NCBI RefSeq assembly: GCF_037975245.1
Contig: NC_092568.1
Coordinates: 1,858,001-1,922,000 of the forward strand
Reading direction: 5' to 3'
DNA length: 64,000 bases
From: Apostichopus japonicus
Taxonomy: Eukaryota; Echinodermata; Holothuroidea; Aspidochirotida; Stichopodidae
Part shown: in pieces, positions 12,820-25,300 of the stretch
How the letters are laid out: each line of letters starts with the position of its first letter
How positions within the stretch are numbered: position 1 is the first letter of the stretch
Position numbers and translations under genes: made by a program
Notes under the pieces: generated by a model
Told to the model about the DNA's origin: nothing
Seen by the model: the letters and a program-made list of their open reading frames with translations, nothing else
Database searches by the model: none

Positions 12820-12886
12820 CTTGAATAATGATGCATGGGGATGTTGACTTCAGATCCTTAGTAATATTCTGCACAGTACTGGTTTC
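12820..12886 (-). CDS. SAMD3-like exon 2
   Basis: 67 nt between acceptor ACAG (12887-12890) and donor GTGAG (12815-12819). It encodes ETSTVQNITKDLKSTSPCII, then IQ and the first base of a Gly codon completed by the next exon (phase 1). Confidence 0.7.
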
Positions 12887-13314
12887 CTGTACATAATGTA
12901 AATGTAGGAACATTAAAATTGTTTGGAATACTTATCTTATTATGTGGGACAAAACATTCAAGATGCCATCTGGGAAAACAGTAGTATCTTCCAAAGCATA
13001 ACATAAAATAAATGAAACTGAGGGACAATATGCATCCCTGAAATCAAAATGATGACAATGGGGAAGATCTTAATCAACTGATGGCATATGATGTACTGAA
13101 CTTTGGACTTCAGAGTCCCAATACACAACAATTACAACTGACCTACAAACAGTGAACATCGCAGAGGAAAATCGTTATAAAGTCAATCAACTTGACTAAT
13201 ACATCTACATAACTGTAAGTGTAAGAACAACAAACCAGAGAAAAAAACAGACAAATAGTGCTATTCTGAGACTGTTCACAAGCTTAATGATTTATAAAGG
13301 TAGCTTCTTCTTAC

Positions 13315-14276
13315 CTTTGCAAGGTAGAAAAGATCATCCCATTTATCTCCAAGGTGATTGCAGAGGAGGAGAATAAGTCCTGGAACATCAGGGGAATGAT
13401 CACCACTTTCCTTCTTAGCACTCTCCCATCAGCTATTATATTTTGCACCTCCTTCTTCTTCTTTGCTGACACTTGCAGAAACTTCTGAATTCAACTGATT
13501 TCAGTTTGATGCCCACTAAGTCTTCAAAATGTCCCATCATCCCAACCTCCTCAAACAAGAAAGGATATTCATCAAGGAGAGCACATACAGGAACTTGCTG
13601 ACTGTTTATCTTGGCACGGATGGTTGGAAATACATTTTTCATGAGGAAAACAAGCTCATTGTCATCCCATATGTTAAGTTCATGCATCACCTTTAAGTCA
13701 TCTGTCTTTTTTCTCTGCGTGTCTCGATCCTCCCCTTCAGGTAGGTCCTCTGGTTGCCAGTTTTTGCAGCCATATGAGGTGCTGAGTTTACGCTTCTTTG
13801 TTAGTGCTTCATTCTGTTCACCCTCTACAAACAGAGGGTAACCAACATTTAGGTGAAATTTGCCTCTATTGAGATTGCTCATACGGTTTTCCAACTGTGT
13901 AAGAAGGGATGCATATCCACTACCAACAACAAGTCCTTCAATGTCATCTTTAAAGGGTTCTGGAAACTCACGAACGATCTTCTGTGCAATAATAGAAAGG
14001 TGCTTTCGTCCTGGACTTGACTCAACTTTCATTATATATGTCATTGCATAATATTCTGATCATTTCACGCCGTTCTTTGGGAGTGGGTCTCTGTTTCTTC
14101 TGGAGTGATTTTGTGAGGCTTTTAGGCATTTTATCCCAATCAACTTTAAATGACTCTGCCCAATCTGCAATTACCGCTGCTGGACTTGATCCTGCTGAAC
14201 TGGGCACCCAGCTGCATCCTGGTGAACTGGCCACAGAGTCGGGTTCAGATGATTGTGAAGATTCTGATCCAAGCAA
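13315..14276 (-). CDS. SAMD3-like exon 1 (of visible part), two frameshifts
   Basis: An acceptor AG lies at 14277-14278 and the donor GTAAGA follows 13315. Reading starts in a Ser-rich linker, runs through RPTPKERREMIRILCNDIYN and then meets TGA (14022-14024). The family-like sequence resumes in another frame as VESSPGRKHLSIIAQKIVRE and continues to GMMGHFEDLVGIKLKS. It then switches frame again to KFLQVSAKKKKEV and runs to FYLAK at the donor. The first shift is equivalent to +1 and the second to -1 (mod 3). Confidence 0.65.
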
Positions 14277-15440
14277 CTTTTCTTTAAGAATGAAAATATG
14301 TCACATCAATGAAAGTAGATGATATGAAATGAATAAACAACCTTGATAAATTATTTCCTGATAACAGACATATATTGCATTAAGGTACTAGTTTTTTGGA
14401 CACTCACAGAACATCAGCATTTACACAATAAACAGGGGCAGCACTCAAGCTCTCAATCTATCGAATCAAGCATATCTTCAATTGGCAACAGGGGCATTCT
14501 CTGACACGTCTGTTTCGGTTAAGCCGCTGCTTGTTTGTTGATGTAGGCAATGGCTTTGTACACATGTACACACCGTACCGTATGCCATATGGACCTTGTG
14601 CATAAGCATCGGACAAGGCGTGCTTCATAGTTTGTTAAGTTGTCGAGGTGTATTCTTATACTGTATGGAAAGCAAGCCATTGCCACAGTTCTCTGCATCT
14701 TTCAATCAGTATAGCCAAAGTGTGAAATTATTGGGGCAATTTTTGTTGATTATTGGTATACAAGTGTTTTTGGGGCAAAGTAACACTCATACATATCAAA
14801 TTGTTGCGTCTATGGCATTATTTGGTCACTGCAGACGTTTTCGTAGTGCCCGCTTATTTGGACCCCAAAGTGGGGGCCAAGTATGATCCCAGAGTAGAGG
14901 TACTGTACCCCATACTAACCCATAGTGGTTGTTTTTCAAGGTGACCTTTAGCCTTGTCATACTCTCATATGAACTTCAACATACTCTACAAACAACATAG
15001 AACGTACGTTCTATGTTTAATTTGAATTGAAAAGAAGGGTTTCCTCTTTTCTTGTTGATAAATATTTTAGTTTGGGTATGTGGTGTATCATTTCATTAGT
15101 TTGACCTAGTGTTTTCTATTTGCTCACTACTTGAAAACTGCTTTAAAAAAAATTCAAATCTAATGTATAATACTAATAATTAACCCAGAATTACAAAAAT
15201 GCTAATGATGTACTATGAGACCAGTTTCCTTATTCAATTTGTGGTACCAGCAACTGTCTTAGACAATAAGAGAAACTTCTGTGTATCACATGTACTTACT
15301 ATTTAGAAATTTTTCCATCTCCTCTTGTAACTTACTTCTTAACCTCCCCTTTCACCTCTCCATTCCTCAAAAAAACCACCTAAGCGGTTACCTGATAAAT
15401 TTACAAATGCAGGTTTATTGTTTGCATCGCGTCCTTGAAA
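14277..15440. other. Gap between the two transposon genes
   Basis: No minus-strand coding sequence is visible where the C-terminal part of the transposase would be expected. Either the part is deleted, or this is an intron or spacer upstream of the SAMD3-like exon. Confidence 0.5.
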
Positions 15441-17260
15441 TTAAAACTGTACCAACATTATATTCAAATCTGCATATGTGAACCAATGTTTTTGTTTAAT
15501 CCAGTATTGAATAAACATGGCTACATCGTAATCAACAACTCCTTCAAACAAGTCATGTCCCAGGCATGGTGGCAAACCAGGTGCACACACATGAAAATAC
15601 CTCAAAGAATTAAAACATGAATTAAATTTAATTCCTTGATGATGATTTTCTTCATGATCTTCAAGGTGTGCAATGCAAGAATCATACTCCTCCTTGGTTC
15701 TAGGCTTCCCAACAGCATATGGTGCGTTACATTTGAAGTCATGTGAAGTTATTAAACAGTAGCGGCACATGTTAGTTCCTGAAAAACTCTCAATGAAACC
15801 CCCAATACAATGGGAACCTAAATTATCCCCTAATATACAAGACAGCGCACCTTTCCAGACCACCCCGTCACTTGTTTCTATTCCAACTTCCTCTAATGTT
15901 TTCAAATCATTTATCACTCTCTCAAAAACCTTCTGCTGCCCAAAGACCTTAAAATCAACTTCTTTACAAAAAAACACAAGCTGCATTGCATCAACAACAG
16001 ATCTGTACTCAGGTTGGGTGTTTTCAAGTGTAAAGTACATTGCTAGTATTTTGTGTTTTATTCTTGCCGACCCAAGTGGGTTTACAATTTCAAATGAGTC
16101 TTCATAGAGAATGATGGACAAGGATCTTTCACAACTTTGAAACAAACTATTTTTTTTTTAAAACTGTACCATCCACTATGTCAGTAAGAACAGATGAGTC
16201 TTCACTGTGATGCCTACTTTGACATTGTCCCAACACAAAATCATCCGAAAGGAGCAACTGAATGCTCTCCTTGATTGGAATGTAATGATAGTAATGCATT
16301 TTTTGTGCTGAATCTCTCCCTAGTGATATTGCAATTGGAGCAACAAACTTGAATGCTGATTTATAGTAAATTACTCTTTTCTACAGTGCTGCGTTCTGAG
16401 TTTTCCTTTACAACTACTGTATCAATAGCAATCCATGCATCTATCTCATTCATATAATCGGCTACACATTTGATACATTCTTCTGCTAAACCCTCATCTC
16501 TCAATTTTTGAGTAATTTGCAAAACCTGATCTTGTTGACATAAACTGTGAATAGTTTGAAGCTCCTCAACAATCATTTGAATTGTTTGTGATGGAACAAG
16601 TTGTTTTGCCTGAAGTTTCAGAAGAAACAAGGCAAAATTTTGTTGGAATTGAAGCCTAGACTGACCTGTTTCTTGCACCCTACCTTGGCAATTGTTACTG
16701 TTTTCGAAATCACAGCTTATGTCATTTTCAATGACAAATCTATCAGTCTCTGTAGACACATCAAAGCAGTTAGTGTCTAGAGGTATATCTTGATCCAAAG
16801 AGCAATGATCACGAGTAGAAAGTTTGTATTTATCCAAAATGTTTACAGCTCCCCAGTTTCTGTGACAACGTGACAAATGTGCTGTAAATGAACTGGTTTT
16901 TGAAAAATCTCTTTTGCACTTCTTATATGGTCAAGATACAACTTGTTCTTTTCTTATATGTGCTTTTAAGTGTGCCAAATATGAGGACAGATCTGTGAGT
17001 TCTTTTTGACAGATTTCATACATACAAATCAATGACAGGTTAACTGACTGAAGTTTTGCTGCAACTGCTGTTTGCTTTTGAAGATGGCGGTGATACCTAG
17101 TCACATGAATCTTCATTGCAGCGAAAGTTGATAGGGTATAGCCACAATTAACAAAACAACATGGAAATCTCACTCGAGGTATATTCCTATGGGAACTCAC
17201 ATGATCAACATAGCCACGGATAGTAGCTGTTAGTGTATTGCATATTTTACAGGTGTACAT
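15441..17260 (-). pseudogene. C2H2 zinc-finger / Tnp2-like CACTA transposase, decayed
   Basis: The frame starts at ATG 17258-17260 with C2H2 fingers (CKICNTLTATIRGYVDHVSS, then CCFVNCGYTLSTFAAMKIHV), followed by a third finger interrupted by an in-frame TGA at 16931-16933. After a linker with FALFLLKLQAKQLVPSQTIQ, the frame breaks at 16361-16370 and resumes as YKSAFKFVAPIAISLGRD. It breaks again at a run of ten A (minus strand, 16150-16159). It then runs through DSFEIVNPLGSARIKHKILA, a DLKTLEEVGIE segment, SCILGDNLGSHCIGGFIE, the knuckle-like CRYC and YFHVCAPGLPPCLGHDLFEG. This order resembles the plant CACTA Tnp2/Transposase_21 core (PL.xDLK, GD, CxxC, acidic motifs). It stops at 15441 in the region where homologues continue. 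Role: DNA cut-and-paste. This copy looks inactive. Confidence 0.7.
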
Positions 17261-18900
17261 TTCTGCCCTGCTTCACTATTGATTGGAGCTTATCAAAACT
17301 GATAATTTGAAAGAGACATGAATTATGCCTTTTCAAATTCAGCCATGTTCTAAAAGTCTAATTAACCTTGGCTAATCTAAAGACTGCATATTACATGCCA
17401 CATGAGAGCCAATATCATCCATGTATGTAGGCTACCAGCACCAATTAACTTACAAGTTACAATGTACCCACCCTTAAATCATATTAACCTAAACAACATG
17501 AAGCAAGGCTAAGCTTCACACGCACATATCAAAATGCACGGTAGGGTGACGATAGGTAGTCTAATACAGCGCCAGTGTTACTATAGTGATAGTCTAACTC
17601 TTAATTATCGTTCGTCTGGTCTACGTTATAGGCAAACTAACGGTAGTACTAGGCTAGGCCCTACGGTAAGAACTAAAATATAAACTAACCTTTTGTTATG
17701 ACAGGCTTTCAAAGTTGTTTTGTTGATTATAATAATGCAAATGTGGCATATGGTTAAAATAAATTTACCACTCACGTCTGACTAAGTACTCAATGAAGTC
17801 CTGTTCTGGTGTGGAAATGTGCGTAGCCTACTGGACAGCAACGGCAGTTGTTTTCCTCTCGAGTCGACGTACTTTGAAGCGCTGTAGTATTGTATTGTGC
17901 AATCTATACACTTCATACGTACGTTAATGCGAGATGCGATCAATCATAATGTACAGAACAGCACAGCATGTACTGGACGTTCTGACATCGCGCGCCAACT
18001 TGGGTCATGTGACTGCATGCTGGACTGTAGCCAAGTTTTCCGGGAAAGCCAACGGCAGCCGCCCAGAATGTATCAAAAGAATTCCCGCCTGTGCGCGAGA
18101 CGTCATAGCTGTTACAGACACGTTGACGCCAATAATCGAGCTAGACCGGCTGGGTCGAATGGGAGGAGGGGTTGAAGGGGGGGGGGCGGTTCAGATGAAT
18201 GAAATGACATTTGCTGTACTAGACATATTGAACAACATTTTGATACGTTCGGTGACCCATTTAGCTATAAATAGCTGCATGTGTGTGACCCAGTGATCGT
18301 ACATTGAGCACACGGAATTGTCATCGGTTCATGTTTTACTGACAATACAAGTTAACATAAAACAACAATAAATTAGACTACATCTTGAAGGCTGGGCATT
18401 GTATTCTTGGCAGCTCACAGCAGTAATTGTTTTGATAGGATTTCGGAAGTTGTATACTCCTTAAACAAACGATAAACCAATTGGAACAGTACCATCTATT
18501 GTAAAATTATGTTTTCATTAGTTAACACGTTAGGCATTTACAAATAATTCGTTTCTAAAACTCTAAATGGTTAGATTTCACATATTTGACCTACAGACCC
18601 TTCAAAGTTACCTTTCACATTGGTTTCGTTCGCTGGACAATTAAGGGTCATTGATGAGCCTCACGGGGGTGGGGGTTGTTGCTCAAATGTAACACTAAGG
18701 CAGAAAACGACTGTAGGGACAAAGTTAACTGGTAATTGTGGGTTGGATCATGGAGCTATCGGTAATAGCTTCATGGTTGGATTTCATTCTTTTCTTTGCC
18801 AAACGGTAATGTTACTGCACAATGGATTTTGTTGTAGCCTATACCATTGTATATTGGTAACGTGTTCCACCTTCAAGTATATTTTCGTATAACACTCTTC
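17261..18900. other. 5' region of the transposase inside the element
   Basis: This lies between the transposase start and the right subterminal array. A somewhat GC-richer, CpG-bearing stretch (about 17810-18190) could hold the promoter for leftward transcription. Open frames on the plus strand here have no family resemblance. Confidence 0.35.
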
Positions 18901-18971
18901 AAATTCCAATTTACATGCATTAGATTGCAAAAAAAAAAAAAAACTAATTCTGTAAAGTACATGACACATAT

Positions 18972-19345
18972 AACGTCTGTAAAAATCACATAAGTTTACA
19001 TGTAAATATAAAAAACTGACATATTCTGGAAAATTTTACAGAATTATCCTGTAAATTTTCATTGGAGGAAAAAATACTACAATTTTTTGTAAACCACTTG
19101 CTGTAACATAAAACGTCTGTAAAAATCACAGATTTTACATGTAAATATTAAAAACTGACATATTCTGGAAAATTTTACAGGATTTTCCTGTAAATTTTCT
19201 TTGGAGGGAAAAATACTACAATTTTGTGTAAACCACTTGCTGTACAGAAAACGTCTGTTAAAATAACAGACGTTTACATGTAAATATAGAAAACCGGCTT
19301 TTTCTGTAAAAATCGACAGGAATTAACTGTAAATTTACAGAAATT
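18972..19345. repeat. Right subterminal tandem array, about 139-bp unit
   Basis: Three copies begin AACGTCTGTAAAAATCACA or similar at 18972, 19112 and 19250. Each contains TTTACATGTAAATATA and TTTTACAG; the first two also share GGAAAATTTTACAG. They share the CTGTAAAA core with the left array. Confidence 0.85.
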
Positions 19346-22300
19346 TTTAACAGTGTAGTTGCTTCCATGAACTTAAAGAAACTGTGAAAAACGATTAAAA
19401 CAAATTCAACTTTTTACCACTTTAACAAAGTCCAATTATTTGCAGCTTTTACATGACATGAAATCCCCTCACTTATCAAATTCGTATCTACCCGGCGCCA
19501 TTCACCGTCTTGCTTTGTTACCGTTCTGATTGGCATGAGTGAAATCGTCATATTAATTGCTTTATTTTTGTTTTTTGGTCTTCTATAAATCTTACAGATT
19601 CCTGTTTCCTTGTTTATTTTTTCTTCTTTCTACTAGACTTTAATTTAAGATATAAGAGTTCTTATTCCACAGTTTAGCTCCCGTTACTTCCAGCGATTAC
19701 CGTGAACTAATATCAAAATCAACCAGAAGAACGAGTTTATCGACTGGTTTTTGCGCTGTGTCATAGTTTTCAGCCGTCAAATGCGCCTTGGGAGTTCATC
19801 TTCGTTACATTTCTCTCGAGAGCTATGAACAAGGAAACTTCGTTTGTCGGGTACTCCCAGTTCATTCTCAAAATCTCCTCTGCAAGTTAATAAGCCTCGG
19901 ACGGTAATCGAAATTCAGACCACGTCTCACAGTATGGCCCGGGGTGGCTAGAGAGATATTGTAAGTACTTAACAGATCCTGCTAGAGTCATTCAACCGAC
20001 TTGTACAGACGCCTGCATGTACATATACAACAGCGCCTACACCGCGAAGACATTGGCAATCTGCAAAACAATTGAAGAACATGGCCGAAAGTTGTTTGCA
20101 AAAAGAGAAGGAGGAAGGGGGAAAAGAGATTAACTAGAGACATATAGAGTAGTGATGGCTGTGTACACATAAATGTCATGCAAGTTATACTTTGTCGATT
20201 TTAGAACTTCAATGAAAACCACAATTCGATATTTAATCATGGGAATTGATCTCTGAAGCAGGTTTCGTACTCAGAAGAAGACCCACAAACTCATGAACTT
20301 GGATGCTGGAAGGGCATTCCTAAACCCTCGGTGTGTTGTGCAAGATAAGTATTAAGTGCTATTTGGACATCCTTCTGGCGCCAATATAAGTTACAAAGTT
20401 GCGAAGTTTTGCATAAACGGTATGCAATGGACAATGAATACTAAAATTTGTAAACGAAACTTGATATATACTCAACGACATAGACGGTTGTCTGACCTAT
20501 TGAAAAATGACTCTGATGGCGGCAACGAGATGATTACACATAGACTCCTCTTGAGCCTAGCGTTACCAAGCCTAACAAAGTGGATGTATGTAGATATAGT
20601 GGAATTAGCGCTCTGCTGTATGTATGGACTCGACACGCTGTGTAGCTTATTGAGTGTGACCCTGCATGAGAGAGGGCATCAAGAGTGGCGGCAATGGTAT
20701 TCATGCAGTCAATTTGGGCGGTGGAATATAAAGGAGCTGATAAACAGTATAAATCCCTTCAAATGCGTCTCTTTCTTCAGTGACGTACACCAAAGTTAAC
20801 TTTCTCACTTCCATTTTCCTCGCTATATAACCGGGCACCGTTTCCATTGTCACTATTCCAGGTTTTGCCCGATTCTGGAAATCCTTCTGATAAAACCTTT
20901 CGTATAAAAATTGACATGTCGACATAGACAAAAATGCTCTAGACTTAGTCTGAGTTTTGAAATCTGTAAGTAAAATGTCAAAATCAGCCCTCTGTCGATA
21001 TATTGATGTTGGACACAAAAATAAATATTGTAATAATTGTTAAAAGTTGAGCTTTTCACACACACAAATTCATGTTGCGTATTAAGTCAGTGGTATTTTC
21101 AAACTGAGTGTCGCGACCATTTTTGAGATTGCCAAATTACTTTGCAGGATCGACTAAGTAATGCGAAAGAAATGTAAAGAAAACAACGATCTGGTATAGG
21201 TTTTGCATGCACGAGACAACATTGAGTAAACATGCAGGGAAATTGGCACTTTATCCAACTTCCACCAAGAATTGGTAAAATTGCCAGGGCCAAACAAGTG
21301 CATCCGTTCCACTGAGAGGTGTCAAAACTTTGGTCGTACAAACTTTGTGAACACCCGCCCCCCCCCCCCATCCCAAATGGGATGAGTGACAAATAGTAAA
21401 TAAACACCATATGAATAAATTCAAGGGGAAAAAAGTACATTGTAAATATCGTTCAAGGTACCCTCAAAAGTGAAAAAAAAATAATGCTGTATATATATCA
21501 CTTCAAAAGTTGCAAAATATACCATAAGTCCCCCCTGAATCAAATAAAAAATTCTCAAGGGGGGGGGGTACATTCACCAGTTCACAACATCTGTCTTTGT
21601 TGGATCGCAATATGATCAGTGTGGAAATTGTGATGACCAAGTAAAAAAAAAAGGTTGAATACTATTGGGTCTTTAGTCATCTGTTGAGCATCAAATAAAA
21701 GATTGCATGATGTTGCCATATTTTTCCCAGCAACAACAGTTCCACTCAGAATGTCAAGTTAGCAAATATAACACGTGTGTGAGTTTGTCTTTCAAGAAGT
21801 TACATTGGTCACTATTAAATTTATGGTATTTAGTCGAAATTTCAAATTCAAATATATTGCAAAGGATTCAAAGTAGATGAGGCCGATGTTGATGCCTGGG
21901 AGTTATTTGGAGAATATTTTTCTGACAAATTATCATTGAAATTGAGATTTCCAACCGTATTTGCCTAATATTTCTTCTTCTTCAAATGAACGTGATCCTC
22001 TTTTGGCTTGATAAAATAAAACTTGATATATAACTGCATATATATTCCAAAATATGTATTGAATATTATGCAAAGATTTTTTTTTGTGAAAAAAGTATCA
22101 TAAAAGTCTCAAGTTTGTATCACACTGTAACGTTATAACGTCTATGCCGGAATATTTTCTATAATGGCCGTTAGTGCGAAGAGCTTCTTCGATCTTCTTG
22201 ATGTTTGCCAATAAATCAAGTCATATTGGCCCAGTTTCTTATATAGGCTATACCTACGTTTGAGAAGAAACATAACACTTGAGTCATTACTGGGACTATT

Positions 22301-25300
22301 CTTTGCTCTCGGATTCTAGGACCTTTGTTTATACGACTCCGTTCTCCTTTTGTTTGCCTCGAACCACTTTAGGAGATGACTGTTACTGGAAAGCAGTGAA
22401 ATAGACAAGCTGTCACATTTCTCTCATAACTCGCTCTATAGCAGCAGTTATACGAACCTCCCCCTTTTCTTCGGAAATAATTTTAAAAGGGGACCGAGAT
22501 AGAGCGATGCTACATTCGCATCTGGTTCTAGTCAAGGTATTCTCTTTGTAGATAGGCATGGACAGTTTATAGTGGAGAGGTATTAGGTCTGTTGAAGAGG
22601 CATTTCCAAATGCATGGAGAACTATTCAACTTCATAGGCCTACACACGTGGACACGTATATAGTGTCGAGGCAATTGAAAAATACGCCGGTGTATATGAC
22701 TATAAAATCAAACTACAAATATGTTATTATGTTTTGTCCAGACAATAGAGAACCGTACTGTAATATATGTTGTCATATACAGGGGTTTGTATTATTATCT
22801 AGTCAATTGGAAGCATATCCATATGCTTGCAGTTGTTATAATTCACTCGTGTATAAGTGGTACCGGGTCATGTATTATGCATGGAGAACTTTGACTTTAG
22901 CCTGTACATATACACGTGCATGGTTCTGTATTGTTATATGTGAGGATCACTCCAGTGCTGCGTAAAATAGACCTACACTACGTAAACCAGGATCAATAGG
23001 TATGATCACTTCAAACACCAGTACATACAAACTTATACGTCGAAGGTCTGAGAGTGTGTGACATATAGATCACGTCATATTGATACATTTAAATACATAT
23101 AGATCGTGTTAATCAATTTCCCAGTATTCTAAACGATAATTCGATTCATTACGGTAACATTGTATTTGTATAGTCGATTTTATGTATTGCTTGGATTCGT
23201 TTAATAAAATTCGCCTTATAAACTTATGGGTTTCAACCCACTTTCGTCGTATTTCTTTTAAGATCCAAATCTTAACTGATTTTAATCACAGTATCTACAT
23301 ATCCATTGAACTGATTTGAAAACGACAGTCTGTATAGTAAAAGAAGAAAACGAGATGTATAGTTTGAATGAATTTTTTCCATGATTTCAAATCCATTCGC
23401 CCCAAGCGCTCATTACTTGCAAGTTGTGAAACAACACCAATGTATAAGAAAGGTAGGCTACCATATGTGCATTTTCGAGGAATTAATGAACCGGCCAGTT
23501 GGCTGTATTTTATAGTTTGTTTGGTATACTTTGCCATTGGTTAGTATCATCAATTACTTTTATGACCAAAGGCTGATTGGACTCGGGCGATTTTTATTAT
23601 TGACCTTTCATTTGTGTGTTCATCTTCGTACGAAGATTACGTTACGCTGGTGTCTGCGGATACTTAATCAGGGAACGTGGCAGCCGAGGGGCGGATACGA
23701 GGACGCATGCATGGAACTGGAAAAGAGCTAAGAAATATCTTGGAAGCCGTCACACACGTAACTAATAAATTCATCTTCCAATTTCTCTAACATCGGCTCC
23801 GACTTGTAGCAAGTTTAAGATAATTGCCCGAAGAGACAGGCACTCTTCAGTTAGCAGCTGAGGCTTCTTGTATAAACATCAAATGTTTTCTTTAGTCCAG
23901 AATTAAACGCGATAAACCTGAAGACTGAACAGTAGCGAGTAGACCGTTATAGACCTCAACATTTAGAGCAAAAGCATTTACGTCAAGTAAATTTTTGTTG
24001 TCCGCTAGGAAGATTGATATTAACGAGTAATGTGCGTGACGTTGGTATTGAAATTTATGTACCTATATTTCATTCATTTTTAAACAGACAACTTCATTTG
24101 GGACTAAGCGTCTCTCTCTGAGTAAAGTCATCAGCAGCAAAATGTATTTTAATTCGGTTGTTAATTCTTTACATTAGAAATTCTCAACATATGTTCAATA
24201 TCTCGAGAAGGTCTGCTACTTTTTACAGTAAATATGTATAGATATCAATACAGACTTTAGGCCTATAGCACTTCCATACAGCAGGTGTACCTATAGGCGT
24301 CCCTTTAATTTGCTTTTAAGGGCCACGGGCAAGAGTTGTTATTGTCATCAAGTGATTACACTAATTGTTCTTATGGAACGCGAATTTTGTTTCCACATTT
24401 TATATCTGAACAGTTATATGTTCTGACGGAACAACGCTACGTGTACTGACTTGCAAGAGCCGGGGAGAGTGTATCGACAGTTGAAAGACAAACAGCTAGA
24501 AATAATCTCAGTAATAGTTTATGAAGCAAAACTTCCGAAGAATAGATATCCAATCTCATTATGGGCTCCATCATAAGGGCAATCAGTATTGCCACCAATA
24601 TGCTAAAAAGTCAATAAATGGTCACCGATGGTATAAACTTCAACAAACATTTTATAAATTTATCAGTTTCACTTTAGTTGTAGTTTTCTATGACAACACT
24701 CACTCCGTTATATACGGGAATAAATGATGGTACTGGCTTTTAACACCTCGAAAAAAGTACTTTTGAAATGTTAAAGCAATGTTTCAGAAAACGAGAAATT
24801 TGATGGCTTTACTGATGACGTATAAAATCAAGTTCATTTTCAAATCAATCCCATACAAAATGCCTTATTTTAGCAAATAATATTCATAAATTTAAGAAAG
24901 TTCTTAAACAGTTGTAACATTTTCTTAGTTTCTAAATTGTATAGACTGTTGCTCCCGTCTCGGTAATATATTTGCACTTTTCCTTCCTTTCATCCTTACA
25001 AAAATCATTATCGGTGTTGTGTGAATAAATATATATATAGAAATATGCGCATTGACAGTCCATAAACACAATGTAGATAGCATCAAAGTTCAACCATACA
25101 GCCCAAGTGTGAAAAATATGAATTCCTACAGCATGCCACATACCAAGGTCTACTGGTGTTTTAATTGTTCTATCTAACGCATTCACTATAAAAATCTTAC
25201 TTCCTACACTTTTCGGTGCTTTTGTGCTACCGTATATATGTCCATTTATATATATATATATATATGTATATATATAAACATTCCTCTTTTCTTCTTCGTT

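Larger units (their letters stand above)
10805..14276 (-). pseudogene. SAMD3-like protein gene carried by the transposon
   Basis: Four minus-strand exons join with matching phases into a protein of the animal family usually annotated 'sterile alpha motif domain-containing protein 3-like'. Family marks are WAESFKVDWDKMPKSL, RPTPKERREMIRIL, SGYASLLTQLENRMSNLNRG, YGCKNWQPEDLPEGE, a later GRKFMLAVDMVIV block and the C-terminal CFVGLNPEKG. The visible part starts in the linker after the SAM domain; no SAM exon was recognised upstream. All three introns have good GT-AG sites. The first exon needs two frame changes, near 14030 and near 13485, so the copy is either inactivated or contains sequence errors. 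Molecular function is unknown to me. Its position between transposon ends suggests an accessory protein of the element, which is inference. Confidence 0.65.
8623..19355 (-). mobile_element. Gene-bearing CACTA (EnSpm)-type transposon
   Basis: The left end is CACTGTTAAAAA at 8623 and the right end TTTTTAACAGTG ending at 19355, a perfect 12-bp inverted terminal repeat with further similarity inward. TA flanks both ends (8621-8622 and 19356-19357). Subterminal tandem repeats rich in CTGTAAAA/TTTTACAG lie just inside each end. The 10.7 kb body carries, on the minus strand, a zinc-finger/Tnp2-like transposase pseudogene (17260 to 15441) followed by a SAMD3-like gene (14276 to 10805). Both are transcribed from the right end toward the left. 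The transposase is damaged, so this copy is unlikely to be autonomous. What is seen: termini, duplication, arrays and gene content. What is inferred: that the two genes form one transposition unit. Confidence 0.8.

Noticed and set aside
17897-18296. 92- and 120-codon plus-strand frames
   Set aside because: They lie in the 5' region of the transposon, overlap each other in different frames and have no family marks.
20356-21018. Overlapping frames of 147 codons (plus) and 105 codons (minus)
   Set aside because: Overlapping opposite frames without family resemblance. The minus one has an acceptor-like AG and mixed composition, so it is worth a transcript check, but I cannot support it.
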